Below, piece by piece: positions 1-6,033 of a DNA stretch of 7,105 nt. Location: positions 1 through 7,105 of the forward strand of contig JAGDDM010000176.1 in assembly GCA_017958015.1 (NCBI GenBank). Direction: 5' to 3'. A model generated the notes under the pieces. It searched no databases. It worked only from the letters and a program-made list of their open reading frames with translations, and was not told where the DNA came from. How positions within the stretch are numbered: position 1 is the stretch's first letter; each line of letters opens with the position of its first letter. Position numbers and translations under genes: made by a program. The stretch is from Abditibacteriota bacterium. Its GTDB lineage: Bacteria; Armatimonadota; UBA5829.

Positions 1-35
1 AAATATCTAAACCGAAACACGAAATCCGCTGTCGG

Positions 36-63
36 AAAAAAATCCTAAAAACCGGCGAAAAAA
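36..63. promoter_or_regulatory. Phased A-tracts upstream of the trp promoter
   Basis: Three runs of A lie at 36-42, 47-51 and 58-63, with centres about 10-11 bp apart, ending just upstream of the -35 box. Phased A-tracts are known to bend DNA, and A-rich DNA at this distance from a start site can act as an UP element for the RNA polymerase alpha subunit. That this one does so is inference. No gene is seen in bases 1-67. Confidence 0.4.
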
Positions 64-67
64 GGTG

Positions 68-96
68 TTGACAGGGGCAGAAATATGTTGTATAAT
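68..96 (+). promoter_or_regulatory. Consensus sigma-A-type promoter of the trp operon
   Basis: TTGACA at 68-73 and TATAAT at 91-96 are exact matches to the housekeeping consensus, separated by exactly 17 bp. Transcription should start near 101-103, about a dozen bases before the first strand of the T-box stem I. No operator for a DNA-binding repressor is evident around it. This fits a constitutively strong promoter whose output is set downstream by transcription attenuation in the leader. Confidence 0.9.
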
Positions 97-312
97 CTTT
101 ATGTAAACCGTTGAAGCGGAGATAAAGGCAGTGATGCCCTCACAGAGAGCCCGTGTTGCTGAGAGTCGGGTAGGAAACAAGTTGTCAAATGGACCGCGGA
201 GGGCGCGGTGAAAGGGGGGCGAGCAACCCCGAGTAGCTTGCGACGTCGGGACAGGCGTTAATTGTCGGGGATATGAAGGTATCCCGCTAAGCGCACGGGT
301 CATGCCGTGAAA

Positions 313-351
313 CAAGGTGGCACCGCGGATAACACGAATTATTCGTCCTTG
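313..351 (+). promoter_or_regulatory. T-box antiterminator
   Basis: CAAGG 313-317 pairs with CCTTG 347-351, and GCG 325-327 pairs with CGT 344-346 (one G-U). This leaves the seven-base bulge UGGCACC (318-324) that binds the free 3' end of uncharged tRNA. It uses bases 344-351, which are also the 5' strand of the terminator at 344-386, so the two structures are mutually exclusive as in known T-box leaders. Confidence 0.9.
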
Positions 352-386
352 GCGAAAGAGGTTTTCGTCTTGGGCGTTTTTCTTTT
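344..386 (+). terminator. T-box regulated intrinsic terminator
   Basis: CGUCC 344-348 pairs with GGGCG 372-376 (one G-U). After a UU/UU internal loop, GGCGAAA 351-357 pairs with 363-369, closing a five-base loop. The stem is followed at once by a T-rich run at 377-386 (TTTTTCTTTT). The 5' arm overlaps the antiterminator. This hairpin should form, and end transcription, when tRNA-Trp is charged. Confidence 0.9.
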
Positions 387-421
387 GACTCCCAAACGAA
401 AATCCGGGAGTCATTATTTTT
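386..421 (+). terminator. Second terminator-like hairpin before trpE
   Basis: TGACTCCC 386-393 pairs perfectly with GGGAGTCA 406-413 around a 12-base loop, and TTATTTTT follows at 414-421. It starts where the T-run of the first terminator ends, and finishes 3 bases before the trpE Shine-Dalgarno. It may be a back-up terminator, or a hairpin that sets the 5' end or ribosome access of the mRNA. Its 5' arm and loop can also pair with the 3' arm of the first terminator. Confidence 0.6.
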
Positions 422-436
422 ATAAGGAGAGCAAGT

Positions 437-1903
437 ATGAAAATCAGACCCACCCTTGAGGAAGTCAGGGAACTGGCCGCCACCGGCAACTACGATGTTG
501 TGCCGGTCAGCTGCGAGATTCTCTCCGACTTCACCACACCCATCGAGACAATGCGGATACTCAAAAACGTGTCCACCCACTGCTACATGCTGGAATCGGC
601 CCAGGCGGACGACAAGTGGGGCCGCTACACGTTCCTGGGCTACGATCCCAAAACGGAAATTACCTGCATCGACGGGGAAATGAAGATAGGGGCCCTCACC
701 GTCACCACCGACAACCCCTCCAAGTATCTTCGCCAGGTTCTGGCGGATTACAGAAGCCCCCGGCTTGACTATCTGCCGTCCTTTACCGGCGGTCTTGTGG
801 GCTACTTTTCCTACGACTACCTCGGTTACAGCGAGCCCCAGGTTCGCGTGGGCGCGGAGGACACGGAGAACTTCAAGGACGTTGACCTCATGCTCTTCGA
901 GAAGGTTATCGCCTTCGACAACATGCGCCAGAAGATTGTGCTCATGGCAAACATGCGCCTGGGGGACATTGAGGTTGAGTACAACCGGGCGGTGATGGAG
1001 CTGGAGCGCCTTGTTGACCTCCTTCGGAACGGCGCCAAGAAAAAGGAGCCCGGCGGCAAGATTACCGGCGAGATAACCCCCCTGTTCAGCAAGGACCGGT
1101 TCTGCGCCATGGTGGAGCGGGGCAAGCACTACATTCGGGAGGGCCACATCTTCCAGATAGTTCTCTCCAACCGCCTTTCCGCTCCCTTCGAGGGCAGCCT
1201 TTTGAACACCTATCGTGTTCTGCGCACCATCAACCCCTCGCCCTACATGTTCTACTTCGCCGGTACCGACGTTGAAGTGGCGGGCGCATCCCCGGAGACG
1301 CTGGTGAAGCTGGAAAACGGAATCCTCCACACCTTCCCCCTGGCGGGCACGCGTCCCAGAGGAAAGACCGACGAGGAGGACAAGGCTCTGGAGGCGGAAC
1401 TTCTGGCGGACGAAAAGGAACTGGCGGAGCACAATATGCTGGTTGACCTCGGCCGCAACGATCTGGGCAAAGTCAGCGACTTCGGCACCGTGGAGGTGGA
1501 GGAGCTTCACTCCATAGAGCGGTTCTCCCACGTGATGCACATCGGCTCCACGGTTCGGGGCAAAATCCGGGAGGACAAGGATGCCCTTGACGCTATCGAG
1601 GCGGTTCTCCCCGCGGGAACCCTGTCCGGCGCCCCCAAGATTCGGGCCTGTCAGCTCATAGGCGAGCTTGAGAACAACAAGCGGGGCATCTACGGCGGCG
1701 CCATCGGCTACATCGACTTCACCGGCAACATGGACACCTGCATCGCCATCCGCATAGCCTACAAGAAGAACGGCAAAGTGTTCGTCAGAAGCGGCGCGGG
1801 CATCGTGGCGGACTCCGTGCCGGAGAAAGAGTATGAGGAATGCCTCAACAAGGCCAAATCCTCGCTGAAATCTTTGGAACTCGCTCGGGAGGAAGACTTA
1901 TGA
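437..1903 (+). CDS. trpE: Anthranilate synthase component I
   Basis: TrpE converts chorismate and ammonia, supplied by TrpG from glutamine, into anthranilate and pyruvate, the committed step of tryptophan synthesis. The 488-residue protein has the usual length. The N-terminal domain carries MLES at residues 51-54, matching the LLES feedback site, and NPSPYMFY at 266-273 also belongs to the tryptophan-binding region, so end-product inhibition is likely. The chorismate-binding domain shows PLAGTRPRG (301-309), EHNMLVDLGRND (331-342), LPAGTLSGAPK (391-401), RGIYGGAIGY (416-425) and GAGIVADS (453-460). The ATG is set by AAGGAGA at 424-430, seven bases upstream. It is the first gene after the T-box leader. 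The related enzymes PabB and isochorismate synthase are less likely given this operon and the MLES motif. Confidence 0.98.
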   Translation: MKIRPTLEEVRELAATGNYDVVPVSCEILSDFTTPIETMRILKNVSTHCYMLESAQADDKWGRYTFLGYDPKTEITCIDGEMKIGALTVTTDNPSKYLRQVLADYRSPRLDYLPSFTGGLVGYFSYDYLGYSEPQVRVGAEDTENFKDVDLMLFEKVIAFDNMRQKIVLMANMRLGDIEVEYNRAVMELERLVDLLRNGAKKKEPGGKITGEITPLFSKDRFCAMVERGKHYIREGHIFQIVLSNRLSAPFEGSLLNTYRVLRTINPSPYMFYFAGTDVEVAGASPETLVKLENGILHTFPLAGTRPRGKTDEEDKALEAELLADEKELAEHNMLVDLGRNDLGKVSDFGTVEVEELHSIERFSHVMHIGSTVRGKIREDKDALDAIEAVLPAGTLSGAPKIRACQLIGELENNKRGIYGGAIGYIDFTGNMDTCIAIRIAYKKNGKVFVRSGAGIVADSVPEKEYEECLNKAKSSLKSLELAREEDL

Positions 1904-2469
1904 TTTTGCTTATCGATAACTACGACAGTTTTTCCTACAACCTCTATCAGTACGTGGGTGAGATAAACCCGGACATCAAAGTGATTCGCAACGACGAAAT
2001 GACCGTGGAGGAGATAAAGGCTCTGCGCCCCAAGAAGATTATCATCTCCCCGGGGCCCGGCAGACCGGAGGACGCGGGAGTCATCATCGACGTTGTTAAG
2101 ACCCTGGGCCCGGACATTCCCATTCTGGGCGTCTGCCTGGGTCATCAGGCCATTTGCGCCGCGTTCGGAGCGAGGATAACCTATGCCCGGGAGCTTATGC
2201 ACGGCAAGCAGTCGCTGACGGAGTTCGACCCGGAGTGTCCGCTCTTCGTCGGATGTCCCAAACAGGCTCTCGTGGCCCGGTACCATTCGCTGGCGGCGGA
2301 TTCCGGCACCATTCCCCAGTGTCTGAAGATAACGGCCCTCACCGACGGCGGCGAGATCATGGCCGTAAGCCACCGGTTCCACCCCATATACGGATTGCAG
2401 TTCCACCCGGAATCGATTATGACCCCGGACGGCAAGACAATCCTCCGGAACTTCATAAGGGAGATGTAA
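1900..2469 (+). CDS. trpG: Anthranilate synthase component II (glutamine amidotransferase)
   Basis: TrpG is the class I glutaminase subunit that hydrolyses glutamine and passes ammonia to TrpE. The 189 residues make a complete stand-alone domain. The start DNYDSF (6-11) and the loop SPGPGRPEDAG (50-60) are typical. The nucleophile is Cys79 in GVCLGHQ (77-83), with RYHSL at 127-131 and the catalytic pair His169 and Glu171 in FHPES (168-172). The frame is open upstream to 1840, but the ATG at 1900 is chosen because the conserved N-terminus begins there. GGGAGGA at 1887-1893 is well placed, and the ATGA overlap with the trpE stop suggests translational coupling. Such subunits sometimes also serve PabB in folate synthesis; that cannot be judged here. 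Confidence 0.97.
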   Translation: MILLIDNYDSFSYNLYQYVGEINPDIKVIRNDEMTVEEIKALRPKKIIISPGPGRPEDAGVIIDVVKTLGPDIPILGVCLGHQAICAAFGARITYARELMHGKQSLTEFDPECPLFVGCPKQALVARYHSLAADSGTIPQCLKITALTDGGEIMAVSHRFHPIYGLQFHPESIMTPDGKTILRNFIREM

Positions 2470-2470
2470 A

Positions 2471-3484
2471 GTGATAAAAGAAGCCATCGTTAAAATCGTA
2501 AACAAAGAAGACCTTACCTACAACGAGGCCTACGCCGTGATGAACGAAATCATGAGCGGCGAGACCACACCCACCCAGAACGCCGCTTTCCTGTCCGCGC
2601 TCTCCACCAAGAGCGCCCGGGCGGAGACCACCGACGAGATAGCCGGATGCGCCGCCGCCATGCGGGATCACGCCATGAAAGCGGAAGTGGGGGAGGTGTT
2701 CGAGATAGTGGGAACCGGCGGCGACAATGCCCAAAGTTTCAACATCTCCACAACCTCCGCTCTGGTTGCCGCCGCGGGAGGAATGAGAGTGGCCAAGCAC
2801 GGCAACAGAGCCGCCTCCTCCAAGTGCGGCACCGCCGACTGCCTTGAGGCGCTGGGCGTCAACATCCGCCAAACGCCGGAGAAGTGCAAAGAGCTTCTGG
2901 ACGAGGTCGGCATATGCTTCTTCTTCGCCCAGATGTACCACACTTCCATGAAGTACGTGGGCGCCATACGCAGGGAGCTGGGCTTCCGCACCGTGTTCAA
3001 CATTCTGGGGCCCCTCACCAATCCCGGAAGCCCCACCATGCAGCTTTTGGGCGTCTACGACGAGTATCTCATCGAGCCTCTGGCACGGGTACTCATCAGC
3101 ATGGGCGTCCGCCGGGGCATGGTTGTCTACGGCAAGGACAAACTGGACGAGATTTCCATGAGCGCTCCCACGGCGGTGTGCGAGATGAAGGACGGCTGGT
3201 TCAGGTCCCACATCATCGCGCCGGAGGACTTCGGTTTTGAGCGGTGCTCCAAGGCGGACCTCGTCGGCGGCACTCCCGAGGAGAACGCGGAGATTACCCG
3301 GCGGATTCTCGCCGGTGAGAAGGGCCACAAGCGGAACGCGGTTCTCATGAACGCCGGCGCCTCCCTCTGCATCGGCGGCAAGGCTTCCGACATGGCGGAG
3401 GGCATCAAACTTGCGGCGGAGATAATCGACTCCGGCGCGGCGGCGGCTACCCTCCGCAAGTTTATCGAGGTGAGCAACCGATGA
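2471..3484 (+). CDS. trpD: Anthranilate phosphoribosyltransferase
   Basis: TrpD transfers phosphoribose from PRPP to anthranilate, giving N-(5'-phosphoribosyl)anthranilate. The 337 residues fit the family. A small helical N-terminal part precedes the PRPP site GTGGD (81-85), followed by NIST (91-94) and KHGNRAASSKCGTAD (109-123). The anthranilate-site region runs through HTSMKYVGAIRREL (157-170), then NILGPLTNP (177-185). The metal-binding acidic pair is Asp226-Glu227 in GKDKLDEIS. The start is GTG, one base after the trpG stop, with AGGGAG at 2458-2463 inside the trpG end. No ATG further in fits the N-terminus as well. Nothing indicates a trpG-trpD fusion; the stop between them is intact. 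Confidence 0.97.
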   Translation: MIKEAIVKIVNKEDLTYNEAYAVMNEIMSGETTPTQNAAFLSALSTKSARAETTDEIAGCAAAMRDHAMKAEVGEVFEIVGTGGDNAQSFNISTTSALVAAAGGMRVAKHGNRAASSKCGTADCLEALGVNIRQTPEKCKELLDEVGICFFFAQMYHTSMKYVGAIRRELGFRTVFNILGPLTNPGSPTMQLLGVYDEYLIEPLARVLISMGVRRGMVVYGKDKLDEISMSAPTAVCEMKDGWFRSHIIAPEDFGFERCSKADLVGGTPEENAEITRRILAGEKGHKRNAVLMNAGASLCIGGKASDMAEGIKLAAEIIDSGAAAATLRKFIEVSNR

Positions 3485-4263
3485 CGGTGCTGGATAAACT
3501 GGCGGATTTTGCCCGGCAGCGGGTGGAAGCGTCCAAAAAGCGGATGCCGATGAGCGCCATGCGCCTTGAGGCTCTCGACATGCCCAAGGGTGATTTTCCC
3601 TTCACGGCGGCGCTGGCGAAGGAGGGGCTTTCCTTTATATGCGAGTGCAAAAAGGCGTCTCCCTCAAAGGGTCTCATCGCGCCGGAGTTTCCCTACCTCC
3701 GCATCGCCGAGGAGTACGAGGAAGCCGGGGCGGACTGTGTGTCGGTGCTGACGGAGCCGGAGATGTTTCTGGGCAGCGATATGTATCTGCGGGACATCGC
3801 CCGAAGGGTTTCGATTCCCTGCCTGCGGAAGGACTTCGTTGTGGACGAGTATATGCTCTACGAAGCCAAGGCTCTGGGCGCGGCGGCGGCTCTGCTTATC
3901 TGCTCGATATTGGACGACGCTCAGCTCAGGGACTACGGCGACATCTGCGCCGGTCTGGGGCTTTCCGCCCTGGTGGAAGCCCACGACGAGGAAGAGATTG
4001 AGCGGGCGCTGAAGAGCGGGGCGAAGATAGTTGGCGTCAACAACCGCAACCTGAAGGACTTCTCCGTGGACACCGGTAACAGCCGCCGTCTGCGGTCGCT
4101 GGTTCCCGGGGGCGTGCTCTTTGTCTCCGAAAGCGGGGTTAAGACCGCCGAGGACTGCGCCGAAGCCGCGGCCATGGGTGCCGACGCCGTTCTCGTGGGA
4201 GAAACACTCATGCGGGCCGGTGACAAAAAGGCGAAACTTGCCGAACTTCGGAGCCTGCTGTGA
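3481..4263 (+). CDS. trpC: Indole-3-glycerol phosphate synthase
   Basis: TrpC closes the indole ring, converting 1-(o-carboxyphenylamino)-1-deoxyribulose 5-phosphate to indole-3-glycerol phosphate with loss of CO2 and water. It is a 260-residue (beta/alpha)8 barrel of normal length. The expected catalytic residues are visible: Glu55 and Lys57 in ECKKASPSKG (55-64), Lys117 in LRKDF (115-119), Glu166 in LVEAHD (164-169), the Asn in GVNNRNL (185-191), and Glu217-Ser218 in SESGV (216-220). The phosphate-binding end AVLVGETLM lies near 236-244. The ATG overlaps the trpD stop as ATGA, and GAGGTGA at 3467-3473 is seven bases upstream. It is a separate protein from TrpF, unlike the fused TrpCF of enteric bacteria. 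Confidence 0.97.
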   Translation: MTVLDKLADFARQRVEASKKRMPMSAMRLEALDMPKGDFPFTAALAKEGLSFICECKKASPSKGLIAPEFPYLRIAEEYEEAGADCVSVLTEPEMFLGSDMYLRDIARRVSIPCLRKDFVVDEYMLYEAKALGAAAALLICSILDDAQLRDYGDICAGLGLSALVEAHDEEEIERALKSGAKIVGVNNRNLKDFSVDTGNSRRLRSLVPGGVLFVSESGVKTAEDCAEAAAMGADAVLVGETLMRAGDKKAKLAELRSLL

Positions 4264-4853
4264 CGAGGATTAAGCTTTGCGGTCTCTCAAGACCCCGGGA
4301 TATCGAGACGGCCAACGACCTGATGCCGGATTACATCGGCTTTGTGTTCGCTCCCAAAAGCCGGCGGTACGTGACGCCGGATAGGGCGGCGGAGCTGAAA
4401 GCCCTGCTGAACCCGAGGATTAAGGCGGTGGGCGTGTTCGTTGACGAGGAGCCGGATATGGTGGCGGCGATTGACGCCATAGACATTATCCAGCTCCACG
4501 GCAAAGAGGACGAAACATATATAGCCCGTCTGCGGCGGCTGACCTCAAAGCCCATAATAAAGGCTTTCAAAGCGCCGAACTTTGAGGGCGTAAACGATAG
4601 CTCCGCCGATATGATTCTTCTCGATTCCGGCGCGGGTACGGGCAAGACATTCGATTGGAACATTATCAAAGACATCAAACGACCCTACTTTTTGGCGGGG
4701 GGACTGGATCCCGCCAACGTCGCCGAAGCCATAAGACGATTGAGGCCCCACGGCGTTGACGTCAGCGGCGGCATAGAGACGGATGGATTTAAAGATAAGG
4801 AAAAGGCGGCGCGGTTTGTCGCCGCGGTCCGAAAGGAAGACAATTATGACTAA
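4260..4853 (+). CDS. trpF: Phosphoribosylanthranilate isomerase
   Basis: TrpF carries out the Amadori rearrangement of phosphoribosylanthranilate to the carboxyphenylamino-deoxyribulose phosphate used by TrpC. It has 197 residues, the usual size for the stand-alone barrel. The general base is Cys7 in KLCGLS (5-10), and the general acid is Asp122 in LLDS (120-123). SRRYVTP (34-40), IQLHG (77-81), LAGGL (145-149) and VDVSGGIETDG (166-176) are family signatures. The start is GTG, overlapping the trpC stop as GTGA, with a short GGAG at 4250-4253. The Shine-Dalgarno is weaker than those of its neighbours, so translation probably depends on coupling to trpC. Confidence 0.97.
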   Translation: MTRIKLCGLSRPRDIETANDLMPDYIGFVFAPKSRRYVTPDRAAELKALLNPRIKAVGVFVDEEPDMVAAIDAIDIIQLHGKEDETYIARLRRLTSKPIIKAFKAPNFEGVNDSSADMILLDSGAGTGKTFDWNIIKDIKRPYFLAGGLDPANVAEAIRRLRPHGVDVSGGIETDGFKDKEKAARFVAAVRKEDNYD

Positions 4854-6033
4854 TCCGAAAGGCAGATTCGGCGTCCACGGCGGGCAGTACATACCGGAAA
4901 CCCTCATGAACGCCGTCATGGAATTGGAAGAGGCCTACAACCGGCTGAAAGTCGACCCGGAGTTCAATCGGGAGCTGACCGCGCTCTTCAACGAGTACGC
5001 CGGCAGACCCTCAAGGCTCTACTTCGCCGAGAAGATGACGAAGGATCTGGGGGGCTGCAAGATATATCTGAAGCGGGAAGACCTGAACCACACCGGCGCC
5101 CACAAGATTAACAACGTTCTCGGTCAGGCGCTGCTGGCGAAAAAGATGGGCAAAACCCGGCTTATCGCCGAGACGGGAGCCGGTCAGCACGGCGTGGCCA
5201 CCGCCACCGCCGCCGCTCTCATGGGCATGGAGTGCGTCGTGTTCATGGGTGAGGAAGACACCAAGCGGCAGGCTCTCAACGTGTACCGAATGCGGCTTTT
5301 GGGGGCGGAGGTTGTTCCCGTCACCACCGGCACGGCCACACTCAAAGACGCCGTGTCCCAGGCCATGCGGGAATGGACATCCCGAATCGCCGACACCCAC
5401 TACTGTCTGGGCTCGGTCATGGGACCGCATCCCTTCCCCACAATCGTCCGCGACTTCCAGGCGGTGATATCCAAGGAGATTAAGGAGCAGATTATCGCCA
5501 AAGAAGGCAGACTTCCGGACGCGGTGCTGGCCTGTGTGGGCGGCGGCTCCAACGCCATCGGCGGTTTCTACCACTTCATAGGCGACAAGGATGTGCGCCT
5601 CATCGGCTGCGAGGCGGCGGGCAGGGGAGTGGACACCTTCGAGACCGCGGCCACCATCGCCACGGGGCGGCTGGGCATCTTCCACGGCATGAAGTCCTAC
5701 TTCTGCCAGGACAAATACGGCCAAATCGCCCCGGTGTACTCCGTTTCCGCCGGTCTCGATTACCCGGGCATCGGCCCGGAGCACGCCTATCTCCACGACA
5801 GCGGCAGGGCGGAGTATGTGCCGGTGACGGACGAGGAAGCGGTTTGCGCCTTCGAGTATCTGTCAAAAACCGAGGGTATTATTCCCGCCATAGAGTCCGC
5901 CCACGCGGTGGCCCACGCCATGAAGATAGCCCCGGACATGGGCGGCAAAATTATGGTTATTGTCATATCCGGCAGAGGCGACAAAGACTGCGCCGCCATC
6001 GCCCGGTACAGAGGGGAGAACATCAGTGAGTAA
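4846..6033 (+). CDS. trpB: Tryptophan synthase beta chain
   Basis: TrpB is the pyridoxal-phosphate subunit that condenses indole with serine to give tryptophan, within an alpha2-beta2 complex with TrpA. The 395 residues match the standard TrpB1 form. After GRFGVHGGQYIPETLM (6-21) come the PLP lysine Lys87 in HKINN, Glu109 in ETGAGQHG, the phosphate-binding GGGSN (232-236), Asp305 in SAGLDYPGIGPEHA, and Ser375 in SGRGDKD. Lys87, Glu109 and Asp305 keep the Salmonella numbering. The frame is open back to 4783, but the ATG at 4846 fits the conserved N-terminus and has AAAGGA at 4832-4837. It overlaps the trpF stop by 8 bases. Confidence 0.98.
   Translation: MTNPKGRFGVHGGQYIPETLMNAVMELEEAYNRLKVDPEFNRELTALFNEYAGRPSRLYFAEKMTKDLGGCKIYLKREDLNHTGAHKINNVLGQALLAKKMGKTRLIAETGAGQHGVATATAAALMGMECVVFMGEEDTKRQALNVYRMRLLGAEVVPVTTGTATLKDAVSQAMREWTSRIADTHYCLGSVMGPHPFPTIVRDFQAVISKEIKEQIIAKEGRLPDAVLACVGGGSNAIGGFYHFIGDKDVRLIGCEAAGRGVDTFETAATIATGRLGIFHGMKSYFCQDKYGQIAPVYSVSAGLDYPGIGPEHAYLHDSGRAEYVPVTDEEAVCAFEYLSKTEGIIPAIESAHAVAHAMKIAPDMGGKIMVIVISGRGDKDCAAIARYRGENISE

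Larger units (their letters stand above)
103..386 (+). promoter_or_regulatory. tRNA-Trp-responsive T-box leader
   Basis: This untranslated leader senses the charging state of tRNA-Trp. Stem I is closed by GCGG 116-119 with CCGC 194-197, and continues above the specifier loop with GATAA 121-125 paired to TTGTC 182-186. A distal hairpin pairs CCCG 150-153 with CGGG 167-170 around a typical apical loop. The specifier codon is UGG at 190-192, followed by a purine, matching the CCA anticodon. A middle arm pairs 255-260 with 288-294 and 268-273 with 280-285, and a small hairpin pairs 294-298 with 305-309. The conserved T-box (AAGGTGGCACCGCGG, 314-328) carries UGGC at 318-321, complementary to a GCCA tRNA 3' end; bacterial tRNA-Trp normally has G73. 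Uncharged tRNA-Trp should therefore promote readthrough into trpE. Stem assignments were made by eye, but the specifier and T-box are unambiguous. Confidence 0.95.

Noticed and set aside
101..106. ATGTAA near the transcription start as a minimal leader ORF
   Set aside because: It is one codon long, sits at the predicted transcript 5' end without a ribosome site, and lacks Trp codons. The leader is a T-box, not a leader-peptide attenuator.
127..138. GGCA-GTGA-TGCC local hairpin in stem I
   Set aside because: It is real base complementarity, but it lies inside the T-box stem I and is most simply part of that structure, not a separate element.
7..489. Minus-strand open frame across the promoter and leader (160 codons)
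   Set aside because: It lies across the promoter, the T-box and the trpE start, has no recognisable protein features, and is better explained as a shadow frame.
287..1540. Long minus-strand open frame opposite the leader and trpE (417 codons)
   Set aside because: It is antisense to a clear trpE gene in GC-rich sequence, where codon bias keeps the opposite frame open. Its protein matches no family I recognise, and it runs through the T-box leader.
1759..2505. Minus-strand open frame opposite trpG (248 codons), and similar ones opposite trpD, trpB and trpA
   Set aside because: All are antisense shadows of conserved genes, with no family motifs or ribosome binding sites.
4783..4845. Upstream start giving TrpB a 21-residue basic N-terminal extension
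   Set aside because: The extension lies within the trpF coding sequence and has no family support. The ATG at 4846 has its own Shine-Dalgarno and the standard TrpB N-terminus.
5960..6025. Upstream start giving TrpA a 22-residue extension inside trpB
   Set aside because: TrpA proteins start close to the SNIAKAF segment, and GTG 6026 has a strong Shine-Dalgarno at 6013-6018.
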